Positions 47,365-58,741 of a stretch of DNA of 64,000 bases are shown piece by piece. How positions within the stretch are numbered: position 1 is the stretch's first letter; the number at the start of each line of letters is the position of its first letter. Under the pieces are notes generated by a model. That model was given only the letters and a program-made list of their open reading frames with translations, did not search any database and was not told the DNA's origin. A program made the translations under genes and the position numbers. Origin of the DNA: Candidatus Zixiibacteriota bacterium (lineage in GTDB: Bacteria; Zixibacteria; MSB-5A5; GN15; FEB-12). Where the stretch lies: positions 1-64,000 of the forward strand of contig JAJRQO010000029.1 in NCBI GenBank assembly GCA_024280215.1, written 5' to 3'.

Positions 47365-47856
47365 ATGGAGCAGAAGACAAAAGAAATTCTCTGGCAACAG
47401 TTTGGTGCCGCAATTGATTCTTTAGGAAAAGCAATCGACCATTGTCCCGATGACTATTGGACAGATGATACCAAACAGAATCAAATTTGGTATATTTCAT
47501 TCCATACAATTTTTTGGTTGGACTATCTGCTCTCGGCACCTACTGATGAGTTCTATCCACCAAAACCATTTACGATGAGCGAGATGGACCCATCGGGTGT
47601 TATCCCAGGCCCAGCCTACACTAAAGAGCAACTCAAAAAATATCTTGAGCATTGTCGTACAAAAAGCCAAAACACAATTATGAATTTATCTGAGAAACGA
47701 GCGAGCGAGATGTGCAAAGTCGGACGGATTGAAATTTCATTTGATGAACTACTTTTATACATCATGCGACATGTGCAGCATCATGCCGCCCAGTTGAATC
47801 TGCTTCTTCGTCAAAAAACTAACTCCGCCCCAGGCTGGACATTTAGGGCAGAGTAG
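47365..47856 (+). CDS. DinB-like four-helix metal protein
   Basis: 163 aa four-helix bundle of the DinB/YfiT superfamily. The three metal-binding histidines are in SFHTIFW and in RHVQHHAAQ. The family includes thiol S-transferases of bacillithiol or mycothiol type and proteins of unknown role. It is preceded by a GGA-rich site and a short gap with repeats. Confidence 0.8.
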   Translation: MEQKTKEILWQQFGAAIDSLGKAIDHCPDDYWTDDTKQNQIWYISFHTIFWLDYLLSAPTDEFYPPKPFTMSEMDPSGVIPGPAYTKEQLKKYLEHCRTKSQNTIMNLSEKRASEMCKVGRIEISFDELLLYIMRHVQHHAAQLNLLLRQKTNSAPGWTFRAE

Positions 47857-47993
47857 ATGGTTGTCAATTATGGGAAACTTCCCCTATTTGACAAATCCCA
47901 ATTATCTATTATACTTCTTTTGTACTTACAAACGAAACAAAATTAGGTTCAGGCATGCCAGAACCCCACAAAAGAATTAAACAAACTATTATT

Positions 47994-48371
47994 ATGAAAC
48001 TAAATAAATTTATAACTCTCATACTCTGTCTGATATTCTCAGCATCAATAGCACAGGCAACACCTCCGTATGCAAGAGCATCTATTTCAGCCACAGCAAC
48101 CGTGGTTCCGTCACTCGGAGTCATGCACAAAATAGATTATGCACAATCTCTATCAATTTCTAAATCAACCGATTCACAACTTCTTATTCAGGCTCCCAAA
48201 AACTCTACCTTACTTGTTCATTTATCAGAGGCAGACGAGGACGTCTGCCATGCACAATCGTATCTTAAATCATCAATAACTCACAAGAATTCAATCTCAG
48301 ATATCTATGTCGTTGAATTGTCTCCCAAACAAACTCCCCAAATCGTCACTATTATCACCATAGATAATTAA
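47994..48371 (+). CDS. Small secreted protein
   Basis: 125 aa. Residues 1-20 form a signal peptide (MKLNKFITLILCLIFSASIA). The mature part is Ser/Thr-rich with predicted beta strands and one cysteine (DEDVCHAQS). The frame is open 13 codons upstream, but the hydrophobic leader marks this ATG. The ribosome site is weak. I recognise no family. Confidence 0.6.
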   Translation: MKLNKFITLILCLIFSASIAQATPPYARASISATATVVPSLGVMHKIDYAQSLSISKSTDSQLLIQAPKNSTLLVHLSEADEDVCHAQSYLKSSITHKNSISDIYVVELSPKQTPQIVTIITIDN

Positions 48372-48410
48372 AACCTATTATTATTAGATGTTTTAAAGAA
48401 TTTTTATAGG

Positions 48411-48512
48411 TACATACTTCGACTCCGCTCAGTATGACAAATTACAATTCTTAAATTTCAAGTCACCCTGAACAGCTTGCAAGCTGTGAGCGGAGTCGAA
48501 GGGACTTGAAAT
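48411..48512. repeat. TTCGACTCCGCTCAG-type inverted-repeat element, copy 1
   Basis: Outer arms TTCGACTCCGCTCA (48418-48431) and TGAGCGGAGTCGAAG (48487-48501) pair, flanked by GTC/GAC-like steps. A 16-bp perfect palindrome (ACAGCTTGCAAGCTGT, 48472-48487) sits inside, next to TCAAGTCACCCTGA. A second copy, lacking the inner palindrome, is at 58491-58580. This motif is familiar as a dispersed repeat in several bacterial groups. Confidence 0.85.
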
Positions 48513-48522
48513 AAATTAATAA

Positions 48523-50664
<2,142 letters not shown>

Positions 50665-50668
<4 letters not shown>

Positions 50669-50934
50669 TTAAAAAGACAACCAAGATTATTAATAAATTA
50701 GGACTTCACGCAAGACCATCTGCGTTGCTTGTCTCTACAGCGGCAAAATTTGAATCAGAAATTTATTTTACCAAAAATGGGCTACGAGTGAATGGCAAAT
50801 CTATAATGGGCGTTATGATGCTTGCCGCCGAACAAGGTGCTGAAATCATTGTCGAAGCAGATGGTGTCGATGAAAATACTGCTGTTGATGCACTCATAGA
50901 AGTTATCTCGGCTGGTTTTTCTGAGATAGACTGA
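50665..50934 (+). CDS. ptsH: Phosphocarrier protein HPr
   Basis: 89 aa. The phosphorylated His lies in LGLHARPSALL, and the regulatory serine in NGKSIMGVM. Its ATG overlaps the dprA stop. It is paired with ptsI downstream, but no sugar permease (EII) gene is present in the window, so a regulatory role is as likely as sugar transport. Confidence 0.95.
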
Positions 50935-50991
50935 TTATTAAACTTGCATTTTTAAGGAATCTCAGCTTAATTCTCCCCGTATAACTTTATT

Positions 50992-52764
50992 ATGGATAGG
51001 AAAATGAGTCCGAGTAAAAAAATAATTAAAAGCTCTGTTATTTCAGGTGGAATAGTCCTTGGAAACGCACGTGTCATTCTACCAGGCGATACAAAAGTTC
51101 CCGAAATAGCTATCACCGTATCAGAAGTTGCAACCGAAATCTCGGCTTTAGATTCTGCGATTGCAGAGACTATCGTTGAGCTTACGGAATTAAGAGATAC
51201 AGCTGCCCAAAAAATGGGTTCGCCTGTTGCGAAAATATTTGATGCACAATTAATGATTGCATCTGATGCTGAATTTTTAAAAAACATCAGAAGTAAAATA
51301 AAATCAGAAAAACGGAATGCTGGTTTTATTTATAATAGATTAATAAACGAAACTGTTGTTCCCCTTAAACGCTCTAAAGATGCTTACATGCAGCAGACTG
51401 CTGTTGATATCGAAGCAGTCGGTAGTCGGGTTATTTCACATCTGAGTGGCTTTGATAAATGTGACTTGAAATTTCCACCAAACACTATTCTTATTGGCAA
51501 ACGGTTTACTCCAGGTGAAATTTTAGGCTTTCGACAAAGAAAGGCTATCGGTTATGTTGTAAGTGAAGGTGGAAAAAACTCTCACATGGCACTCATTAGC
51601 AGAGGTTTGATGTTGCCTGTCTTACTTACAAAAGATATTCATCTGCACATTAAAGATAATTCTCGCTTAATTCTTGATGGACTCAAAGGCGAAATTATTA
51701 TCGACCCAACTGATACTGACTGGTCAGAGTATCAAAAGCTTAAGAAAAAACAAGGCTCGGCTTCAGTTGCTCGTATTAAAAAACTGACACAAATTCCTCC
51801 TGTTACATCCGATGGAATCGCAATTAATGTTGGGGCCAATCTTACTTTACCAGGTCCTGTTGATGAGATTTTATCATCGAAAAATATTCCAATTGGGCTG
51901 TATCGCACCGAGTTTTTGTATATTTCTACTGGGCGTTTCCCTACTGAAGAAGAACAATTTGAACATTATTCGGAGATTGCTTCGCTTTACAAAGATAGCT
52001 GTATTACAATGCGAACTTTTGATTTAGGGTATGACAAAATTGGTAACTCTGATTCATGGGGGCATGAAGATAACCCAGCGTTGGGCTGGCGTGGGATTCG
52101 TCCGATGCTTGAGATGACAGATATCTTTAAAATTCAAATCAGAGCGATGCTTCGAGCATCTTCAAATAATAATATAAAAATTATGCTTCCGATGATTTCC
52201 GATGTTTCAGAAATTGATAAAGCACAAAAAATAATTCGTCAGGTGATGTTCAAGCTGAAAAAAGAAAATATCCCATTTGATGAAAAAATAAAAATAGGTA
52301 TTATGATTGAGGTTCCATCTGCGGCTCTTTGTGCTGAATTGTTAGCATCCAAAGTTGACTTTATGTCAATCGGTACAAATGATTTAACCCAGTATACTTT
52401 GGCTGCAGACAGAATGAACAACAAAGTATCTAACCTCTACTCAGCCTTTCATCCGTCGGTACTTAACTTGATTGCTATGACCGTACAGGCATGCAAAAAA
52501 CAGAAAATCCCGATTTCAATTTGTGGTGAAGTTGCGGGGGATCTTTCCGCACTTCCGTTGTTTATCGGAATGGGCGTTGATATGCTTTCGATGAACCCTG
52601 GAAAGATTTTTGATCTCTGTCGGTTAGTAAAGAAAATAGATTCTACTATGGCTCACCATTTAACGGAATCAGTTTTAAGTAGTAAAAAATTACAAGATGT
52701 TATGACAAAGCTTCAAAATTATAAATTAGAACTTGAAAAGAAAACTATAGCAAAAAGGAAATAA
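50992..52764 (+). CDS. ptsI: Phosphotransferase system enzyme I
   Basis: 590 aa PEP-dependent kinase that phosphorylates HPr. The active histidine is His198 in SEGGKNSHMALISRG, where most homologs have TSH. The PEP-binding barrel has YRTEFLY, GIRPML, EVPSAAL, IGTNDLTQYTLAADR and SICGEVAGD. The start is either 50992 or the fifth codon (51004, preceded by AGGA). It is in one run with ptsH and the isomerase. Confidence 0.94.
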   Translation: MDRKMSPSKKIIKSSVISGGIVLGNARVILPGDTKVPEIAITVSEVATEISALDSAIAETIVELTELRDTAAQKMGSPVAKIFDAQLMIASDAEFLKNIRSKIKSEKRNAGFIYNRLINETVVPLKRSKDAYMQQTAVDIEAVGSRVISHLSGFDKCDLKFPPNTILIGKRFTPGEILGFRQRKAIGYVVSEGGKNSHMALISRGLMLPVLLTKDIHLHIKDNSRLILDGLKGEIIIDPTDTDWSEYQKLKKKQGSASVARIKKLTQIPPVTSDGIAINVGANLTLPGPVDEILSSKNIPIGLYRTEFLYISTGRFPTEEEQFEHYSEIASLYKDSCITMRTFDLGYDKIGNSDSWGHEDNPALGWRGIRPMLEMTDIFKIQIRAMLRASSNNNIKIMLPMISDVSEIDKAQKIIRQVMFKLKKENIPFDEKIKIGIMIEVPSAALCAELLASKVDFMSIGTNDLTQYTLAADRMNNKVSNLYSAFHPSVLNLIAMTVQACKKQKIPISICGEVAGDLSALPLFIGMGVDMLSMNPGKIFDLCRLVKKIDSTMAHHLTESVLSSKKLQDVMTKLQNYKLELEKKTIAKRK

Positions 52765-52768
52765 TAGA

Positions 52769-53845
52769 TTGTCTATCCTAAATGATGTTGAAAAGATAAG
52801 AGCGTGTGACCCCGAAAATATGTACAATTGTATTTTTGACCTGCCTGAGCAGATGGAAAAAGCTCTTAAAATTAGTAAAAGTTGGAAAATAAACCAAGAT
52901 GATTTTCCCGAAATTAAAAACATTGTCGTAATCGGTATGGGTGGTTCTGCTATTGGTGGTGACTTAGTTCGTTCGTATCTCGCATCTTCATTGTTAGTGC
53001 CTTTCCAAGTGATACGTAACTATTCCTTGCCCGAATATGTAGATGATGAAACTCTTGTAATTGTATCTTCCTATAGTGGTAACACCGAAGAGACACTTTC
53101 TGCTCTTGATGATGCTATCGGTCGCAAAGCAATGATTGCTGCAATTTCAACCGGTGGTATGCTTGAAGATATTTGTAAGTTGAATGAAATTCCTATGGCA
53201 CAATTACCTGAAGGTTTGCAACCTCGTGCGGCGATTGGTTATTCATTTGTTCCGACACTTCTTTTCTTTGAAAAAATAGGTCTTGTAAAAAATCTTACAA
53301 AAGAAGTTGAATCAACAATCAAACTTCTCAAAACAACTCGTGAAGAATTTATAGAAGACAATGAGCTCAATAGCAATCCTGCCAAAAAACTTGCCAAATC
53401 GATGTATGGTAAAATTCCGATTATTTATTCTGGCCCTGTTAATACCGATGTTGTTGGTCTTCGTTGGAAAGGGCAGATTTGTGAAAATGCCAAAACTTTG
53501 GCTTTCGCAAATCAGTATGCCGAGTTTAATCATAATGAACTGGTTGGATGGGCTGACAATGCCAAGGCTATGAAAAAACAATTGATTGTGATTCAGTTGC
53601 ATGATGCTGCTGACCATAATCAGATTGTACAACGGATGGATATTGTTCATAAGCTGATTGCTGAGATTGGAATAGATGTTGAAGAGATAAATGCAATTGG
53701 TGCGACTCCACTTGAAAGGATGTTCTTTCTCATCCAACTTGGTGATTTTGCTTCATACTATTTAGCAATTTTAAATGACGTAGACCCAACTCCTGTGAAA
53801 GTGATTACTCGCTTAAAAGGAATGCTCGCTTCAAATAAAAAATAG
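52769..53845 (+). CDS. Bifunctional phosphoglucose/phosphomannose isomerase
   Basis: 358 aa SIS-domain isomerase of the short, archaea-like bifunctional type. It has IGMGGSAIGGDLV, SSYSGNTEETLSA, and a C-terminal WADNAKAMKKQ ... GATPLERMFFLIQLGDFASYYLA. It would interconvert glucose-6-P with fructose-6-P, and mannose-6-P with fructose-6-P. The start is TTG at 52769, after an AAAGGAAA site; no nearby in-frame ATG is present. The gene ends in a strong terminator. Confidence 0.9.
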   Translation: MSILNDVEKIRACDPENMYNCIFDLPEQMEKALKISKSWKINQDDFPEIKNIVVIGMGGSAIGGDLVRSYLASSLLVPFQVIRNYSLPEYVDDETLVIVSSYSGNTEETLSALDDAIGRKAMIAAISTGGMLEDICKLNEIPMAQLPEGLQPRAAIGYSFVPTLLFFEKIGLVKNLTKEVESTIKLLKTTREEFIEDNELNSNPAKKLAKSMYGKIPIIYSGPVNTDVVGLRWKGQICENAKTLAFANQYAEFNHNELVGWADNAKAMKKQLIVIQLHDAADHNQIVQRMDIVHKLIAEIGIDVEEINAIGATPLERMFFLIQLGDFASYYLAILNDVDPTPVKVITRLKGMLASNKK

Positions 53846-53863
53846 TAACAATAAATTGCTTTG

Positions 53864-53902
53864 TAAGTCAGGTCTCGCTTATGAGACCTGACTTATTTTT
53901 TT
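53864..53902 (+). terminator. Terminator after the isomerase gene
   Basis: Perfect 13-bp stem TAAGTCAGGTCTC/GAGACCTGACTTA with a gcttat loop and a T-run. The stem words GGTCTC/GAGACC are shared with the dispersed element at 34742-34770, so a repeat may have been adopted as a terminator. Confidence 0.93.
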
Positions 53903-53916
53903 ACCAACCATGCACA

Positions 53917-53946
53917 AAAAAGACCGCTCATGTGAGCGGTCTTTTT
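53917..53946 (-). terminator. Bidirectional terminator before the lipoprotein gene's 3' end
   Basis: Perfect 14-bp inverted repeat AAAAAGACCGCTCA/TGAGCGGTCTTTTT separated by two bases, with A/T tails on both sides, so it works on either strand. It lies beyond the stop of the minus-strand PKD lipoprotein. Confidence 0.88.
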
Positions 53947-53984
53947 CTGTTAAATCAATATGTTATTGTCAAATAATTCTACTT

Positions 53985-56900
53985 CTATTGTGTTATCGTG
54001 AAATAGAACTTTTCTGACCACCCGTTTTGGGCATCGGGGTGATCCACGCATCTTACTAAGATATAAACATAATAATCTCCTGCCAATGAGAAGACCTTTG
54101 TATCTGTTAACGAAGTTGTATAATCAGTATATTGGTTTTCAGGACCTCGGTAACTCCACTGGTACTCCAGCTGATGTCCTTCAGAACTGGTCGCCCCAGT
54201 CGTAGTGAAAGTCATATTCTCACCTATTATACCTGTTATAGGACCAGTTGGTGTGGCTGGCATCGATACAGCTTCAAGAATCTCAGCTGTTGACCACAAA
54301 GTTGGTGCTGACCAGCCCGATATAACAGTAGGATGCTCAACACATCGAGCTTGACCCCGGACTTCATAAGAACCAACAGCGGTGTAGGTGTGGTGTACAT
54401 ATTCCGGTACCATTTCCCATCGATCGTAATAAGAGTTATATTCAGTTGGGAACCATTCAGAGAAAGTCCCATCGCCATAGTCAATCTGATATTCCAAAGA
54501 ATCTCCGTAATTACTACTTGACTTTGTAAGCTCTATGTAGGTTGAATCGCCAATGGTAGTCTGCAAACCAACAGTTACCTGTGGTATACTTACTGTTTCC
54601 GGATCGTCAGTAATATCGATCCAATGGAAGTACGTTGTTGGCCATTCAGTCATGGCATCGGTGTGAGTTGCGCAGCGTGCTTGGGCTTTTACAGAATATG
54701 TTCCAGCAATGGTATAAGTATGTGAAGCAGTTAACTCAACTGCCCAGAGAGAAGTATCAGAGTCACCGAAGGCAAAACGATACTCTATGCCATGCCCCTC
54801 AGAACTAGTAGCTGGAGAACTCAGTTCAAAAGTAAGACTTCTATTGATTGGTCCGTCAACAGGACCATTTACATTTGAATTCATAGTAATTGATTCCAAA
54901 ATACTAATCCCCGATGGGAGTGACCATTCTGAGATAGGGTTAGTATGACCAGGCCAAACACATTTTGCCTGTGCTGTTACTTCGTATTCACCTACAGTCG
55001 AGTAGTTGTGACCTACGAGTGTGTCAAGTCTATCTCTCCATACCGTTGTGTCACCATCACCCCAGGCAAAACGATATGATAGCCATGAGTTAGAGTGCCA
55101 ACTGCTTGCGGCACCTGTACCAAGGAAATAGACTGCAGAACCCATAGTTGCGGTAGCTGGTCCTGGAGGAGCATCAGGGGTACTAACTGTTTCTGGGCCA
55201 GTAATAATATAGGATATCTCGGACCATTCGGAAGTAATATCAGGATGAGCAATACAACGAGACTGTCTTGTCATAGAAAAGGTTCCCAGTTCAGTCCAGG
55301 TTTTGAGGATCTGAGCATTAGCAGCAAACCAACCAGTTGTATCGCCGTCACCCCAGGATATCCTGTCTTCTGTGTCGTGTCCTAATGAACTTAGCCCACC
55401 ATAAGCATAATATATTGTCTCGGTATCTAACATAGGATGATCTTGAGCATCTTGCCAATTTATATAGGGTGGGATAGCGACTGTTTCGGTAGCTTGAGTT
55501 ACCATCGTCACCCACAGCGTATCGGTAGTAAAAGTAAATTCATTATGAACCGTACAGCGACCAGTATAGGTAATGCCATAAGTCCCTTCGGCTGTCCAGG
55601 CATGGGACTGAATTCGATCTGCTACTTGTACCCAGGCCGAAGTAGTACCATCACCCCAGTTATATTGACCTTCCATCGCGTCGCCCAGATTAGTAGCTGA
55701 ACTATGGGCTACGGAGTATTCGTATAACTCACCAATACTTCCATCTACAACATCACCATAGACAAGCTTCGTGTTGTAAGAGAGTGCTTCGGGTGGATTG
55801 ACAATCACAACCGAGACCCCTTCGGACCAATCGGAGATGATGTCGTTATGAGTATTGCATCGTGCCATCGCTTTGACAACATAAGTACCGATTGAATCAT
55901 ACACATGGAAGATAGTGGTATTATAGGCGAACCAAGTTAGCGTACCATCTCCAAAGTCCATTTGATATTGAACTGGGTGCCCGTCAGAACTAATCGAGCC
56001 AGTTACAGTGAACACGGTTGCGAAACCAATCTCCGTCGAGTCGGGGAAGGTTGGAGCATTAGGAGGTGAGACAGTCTCAGCTCCTGCCACACTAATTGTA
56101 ACAGTTTTATCTGCCGACCAGTCAGATTCTATGGTTGTATGACTGATACATCGGGCTTGAGTTTTTATTATGTAAGTGCCTGTTGTCGACCATGAATGAG
56201 AAGGTGACACACCATAGTTATACCAAGAAGAGATAATGCCATCTCCCCAATCAAATCGGTATTGAATATCATCACCGTAGCTACTTACAGCACCAGAAGA
56301 AGTAAAAGTGAGGCTTTGATTTTCCTCACCAGATATTGGTCCACCTGGTACGTCAGGAGTGCTTACTGTTTCTAATACAAATTCTGTAATTGTAACGGTT
56401 GTTGCTAGAGACCATTCAGATACAATTGTCAGATGATCGACACAACGTGCCTGAGTTTTTACTTGATACGTTCCCGCAACCAGCCAGGACTTTTGAATTG
56501 CTGTTGTTGACCAATCAGAGAAACTGCTGTCACCCCAATCAAATCGATATTCCACACCATCACCAGTACTACTGATAGAACCGTGAGCACTATACGATAA
56601 ATCTTGGTTTTCATACCCAGTTGCAGGACCGCTTGGTACAGCAGGTGTATTTATCGTCTCTACAGATGAGTTAAGGGTTGTAAAATTCCATACAACTGAA
56701 CTACTTGTAGCCCCTGATGGGTCTTTTGCTGTTATAGACCAATAGTATTTAGTACTGTTAGCCAATGATGATGGGGAGTAAGTACTTAATGACTGATCGG
56801 TTGAAACAACTGGAGGTGGTGTAGATGTACCAAATGAAACGGTAAAAGTTAAAACATCTCCATCAGGATCAGTGCAAAGCCAACTTAGAGTTGGAGTCAG

Positions 56901-57065
56901 AAATACTCCAGTAGCACCATTGATGGGTGTACCTGCTTGGCTGTTAAGAGTAAGTTCACCTGGAACCTTATTTGTAGAAGTAGTAGGGTTGTCATCTCCA
57001 CCACAGTTAGTAAATACAAAAGAAATAAGTATTAAGGTCAAAACGAACAGTATAAATCTTCTCAT
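53985..57065 (-). CDS. Lipoprotein with a fibronectin-like domain and nine PKD-like repeats
   Basis: 1026 aa. Signal peptide with lipobox FTNC (Cys21), so outer-membrane or surface lipid-anchored. Residues about 30-130 form a fibronectin-like domain (LTPTLSWLCTDPDGD ... YYWSITAKDPSG). Nine PKD-like repeats of about 95 residues follow. Each opens with an ETV or similar hinge and has a (F/Y)xWGDG core and a strand ending in a lone cysteine (QARC, MARC, GRC, SRC). The cysteine per repeat is unusual for PKD domains. It could be an adhesin or scaffold. Confidence 0.85.
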   Translation of the reverse strand: MRRFILFVLTLILISFVFTNCGGDDNPTTSTNKVPGELTLNSQAGTPINGATGVFLTPTLSWLCTDPDGDVLTFTVSFGTSTPPPVVSTDQSLSTYSPSSLANSTKYYWSITAKDPSGATSSSVVWNFTTLNSSVETINTPAVPSGPATGYENQDLSYSAHGSISSTGDGVEYRFDWGDSSFSDWSTTAIQKSWLVAGTYQVKTQARCVDHLTIVSEWSLATTVTITEFVLETVSTPDVPGGPISGEENQSLTFTSSGAVSSYGDDIQYRFDWGDGIISSWYNYGVSPSHSWSTTGTYIIKTQARCISHTTIESDWSADKTVTISVAGAETVSPPNAPTFPDSTEIGFATVFTVTGSISSDGHPVQYQMDFGDGTLTWFAYNTTIFHVYDSIGTYVVKAMARCNTHNDIISDWSEGVSVVIVNPPEALSYNTKLVYGDVVDGSIGELYEYSVAHSSATNLGDAMEGQYNWGDGTTSAWVQVADRIQSHAWTAEGTYGITYTGRCTVHNEFTFTTDTLWVTMVTQATETVAIPPYINWQDAQDHPMLDTETIYYAYGGLSSLGHDTEDRISWGDGDTTGWFAANAQILKTWTELGTFSMTRQSRCIAHPDITSEWSEISYIITGPETVSTPDAPPGPATATMGSAVYFLGTGAASSWHSNSWLSYRFAWGDGDTTVWRDRLDTLVGHNYSTVGEYEVTAQAKCVWPGHTNPISEWSLPSGISILESITMNSNVNGPVDGPINRSLTFELSSPATSSEGHGIEYRFAFGDSDTSLWAVELTASHTYTIAGTYSVKAQARCATHTDAMTEWPTTYFHWIDITDDPETVSIPQVTVGLQTTIGDSTYIELTKSSSNYGDSLEYQIDYGDGTFSEWFPTEYNSYYDRWEMVPEYVHHTYTAVGSYEVRGQARCVEHPTVISGWSAPTLWSTAEILEAVSMPATPTGPITGIIGENMTFTTTGATSSEGHQLEYQWSYRGPENQYTDYTTSLTDTKVFSLAGDYYVYILVRCVDHPDAQNGWSEKFYFTITQ

Positions 57066-57118
57066 AATTAATATCTCCCAAGAGTTTTATTAGTATTTTG
57101 ACGTATCTATATATGATA

Positions 57119-57146
57119 TATATACCTATTTATCCAAAATTGTCAA
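57119..57146 (-). promoter_or_regulatory. Sigma-70 promoter of the PKD lipoprotein
   Basis: On the minus strand TTGACA (57146-57141) is followed after 16 bases by TATATA (57124-57119), about 55 bases before the ATG at 57065. A good match to a housekeeping promoter. The rest of the gap to 57406 shows no gene. Confidence 0.6.
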
Positions 57147-57406
57147 GATTATAAGAGATAAATTGGTGGTTTATTCGCGGGATGTCAATTTCATTTATGG
57201 CATGATAGATGCTATTGTCTGCTTATTTGTCTAAAGAAAATATCCAACCCAATAAAAGTGTTTTCTTTATATTTATGTCAATTTAAGAGAGAACATCTCC
57301 CAATTAATAATTACATTCCGACGTTGACCCTCCATTGATAATACCATATATTTGAGTTTGCCCTAAAATAGGGAAACGCAGTTTACGAGCAGATAAAGGA
57401 TTATGA

Positions 57407-58030
57407 GTGGCAACTATAAATGAGAAAAAACGAGCATACTATGAAGAATATTCACTCTTTTTAGGTAAAATTTGTCTCAAGCTTGGGTTACGACCAAACT
57501 TTATTACTATCGTTTCATTCTTTACTGCTATTGTTTCTGGCATCTGTTTTTGGCAAGGACTAATGATTTGGGGTGTTGTATGGATGCTAATCACTTCTGT
57601 CTTAGATATGCTTGATGGTTCAACTGCTCGGGCAGGAAATTTAGGGACTGTTTTTGGCGGCATTTTTGACCATGTAGTCGATCGTTATGGTGAGTTTTTC
57701 ATCTTGGCGGGGATTACTCTTTCGGGGGCAGTTCATCCTGGGTGGGGACTTTTTGCCCTATTCGGAATGCTTATCGCAAGCTACACTCGTGCGGCGGCGG
57801 AATCAATTGGCAAAATCGAAAATTGTGCCGTTGGTATTATGGGACGAACCGAAAAATTTCTTCTTATTATAGGCGGGGCAATAGTCGAACATTGGCTACC
57901 TGTTGGTACGTGGCCAAAAGCAGGATGGCTCGAATTTGCACTTATTATCGTTGGTACAACATCGGTGATAACCGCATTCCAGCGATTACGTTACGCACAA
58001 AAAGTCTTAGGCGACAAAAAAGAAGTATAG
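57407..58030 (+). CDS. CDP-alcohol phosphotransferase (second copy)
   Basis: 207 aa membrane enzyme with the complete signature D-x2-DG-x2-AR-x8-G-x3-D-x3-D (DMLDGSTARAGNLGTVF, GGIFDHVVD). Hydrophobic helices flank it. The RNFITI-like opening (GLRPNFITIVSFF) resembles inositol-phosphate or archaetidyl-type transferases more than PgsA. It is not closely similar to the copy at 5160. The alcohol substrate is unknown. Confidence 0.85.
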   Translation: MATINEKKRAYYEEYSLFLGKICLKLGLRPNFITIVSFFTAIVSGICFWQGLMIWGVVWMLITSVLDMLDGSTARAGNLGTVFGGIFDHVVDRYGEFFILAGITLSGAVHPGWGLFALFGMLIASYTRAAAESIGKIENCAVGIMGRTEKFLLIIGGAIVEHWLPVGTWPKAGWLEFALIIVGTTSVITAFQRLRYAQKVLGDKKEV

Positions 58031-58221
58031 ACGACAAATTATTGAGAGGGAAATAGGGGCTTTATGGATAGATTTAATTGACGGTGAAACTTTAGCCGAA
58101 ATGTTGTTAGAATAACCTCTCTCTTTAATTTATAGATAATACGAATCAGGAATTAATATACTTACAGCAACACTCCTCTCTGGCAGAGCCGGAGTCCAGA
58201 ACAGAAAAAAATTAGCAGTCT

Positions 58222-58356
58222 TTAAAGCATAAAACAGAAATCTTCCCAATTAGCGTTATGGTCTTCGATGAGTTGTAATTTCTTCTTCCTCTTCCAATTT
58301 TTTATGAATCTTTCTCTGTGTATTGCTAAAATGTAAATGTAATATGCTTGATTCAT
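58222..58356 (-). pseudogene. Internally deleted GIY-YIG endonuclease remnant
   Basis: A 44-codon open frame whose first eleven residues (MNQAYYIYILA) match the start of UPF0213-type GIY-YIG nucleases. Its last residues (REXFIKNWKRKKKLQLIE-like, then NANWEDF) match their C-terminal helix. The 40-50 catalytic residues between, including the second YIG and the Arg/Glu, are missing. The frame runs across the junction without a stop. It is presumably a deletion derivative of a once full nuclease. It lies next to an inverted-repeat element. Confidence 0.75.
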
Positions 58357-58450
58357 AATTTGTTATAAGTAGACTGACTGAAAAAGGATGTCAGTCTGGT
58401 TTGATAACTAAATACAGTAACGATAAAGTGGATCTAACTACTACTGTACT

Positions 58451-58617
58451 GGATTCCGGCTGAAGGGACTGTTGAAAAACCTCTTATATTGGAACATACT
58501 TCGACTCCGCTCAGTATGACAAATTATAAGCTGTTGTCTTTCAAGTCACCCTGAGCGTAGTCGAAGGGTCTTGAAAGACTGTTTGGACTTTTTCAACAAG
58601 CCCTGAAGCCGGAAAGG
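58451..58617. repeat. MITE-like nested inverted-repeat element
   Basis: Outer arms at 58451-58480 (ggattccggctgaaggga, then ctgttgaaaaa) and at 58586-58615 (actttttcaacaag, then ccctgaagccgga) are imperfect inverted repeats of about 28 bases. Inside is a second copy of the TTCGACTCCGCTCAG repeat (58498-58568), which is itself an inverted repeat with CCTGAGCGTAGTCGAAGG. No open frame is present. The structure looks like a non-autonomous element inserted into another or built around it. Confidence 0.75.
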
Positions 58618-58741
58618 AGTTGAGAGATATTAAAAATTTAGTTACCTTTTGTTCAATTCTTCCACAAATTCATTCCTTGACATTCAAGTCAAAATTCACG
58701 TTTATACCCGAAATTTGAATATACCCGAAAGGTAGAATACA

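Larger units (their letters stand above)
58031..58741. other. Repeat-rich gap with a gene remnant
   Basis: About 700 bases. It contains a GIY-YIG nuclease remnant on the minus strand (58222-58356) and a 165-base inverted-repeat element (58451-58617). It ends in a direct repeat TATACCCGAAA just before the kinase gene. No intact gene is seen. Confidence 0.6.
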
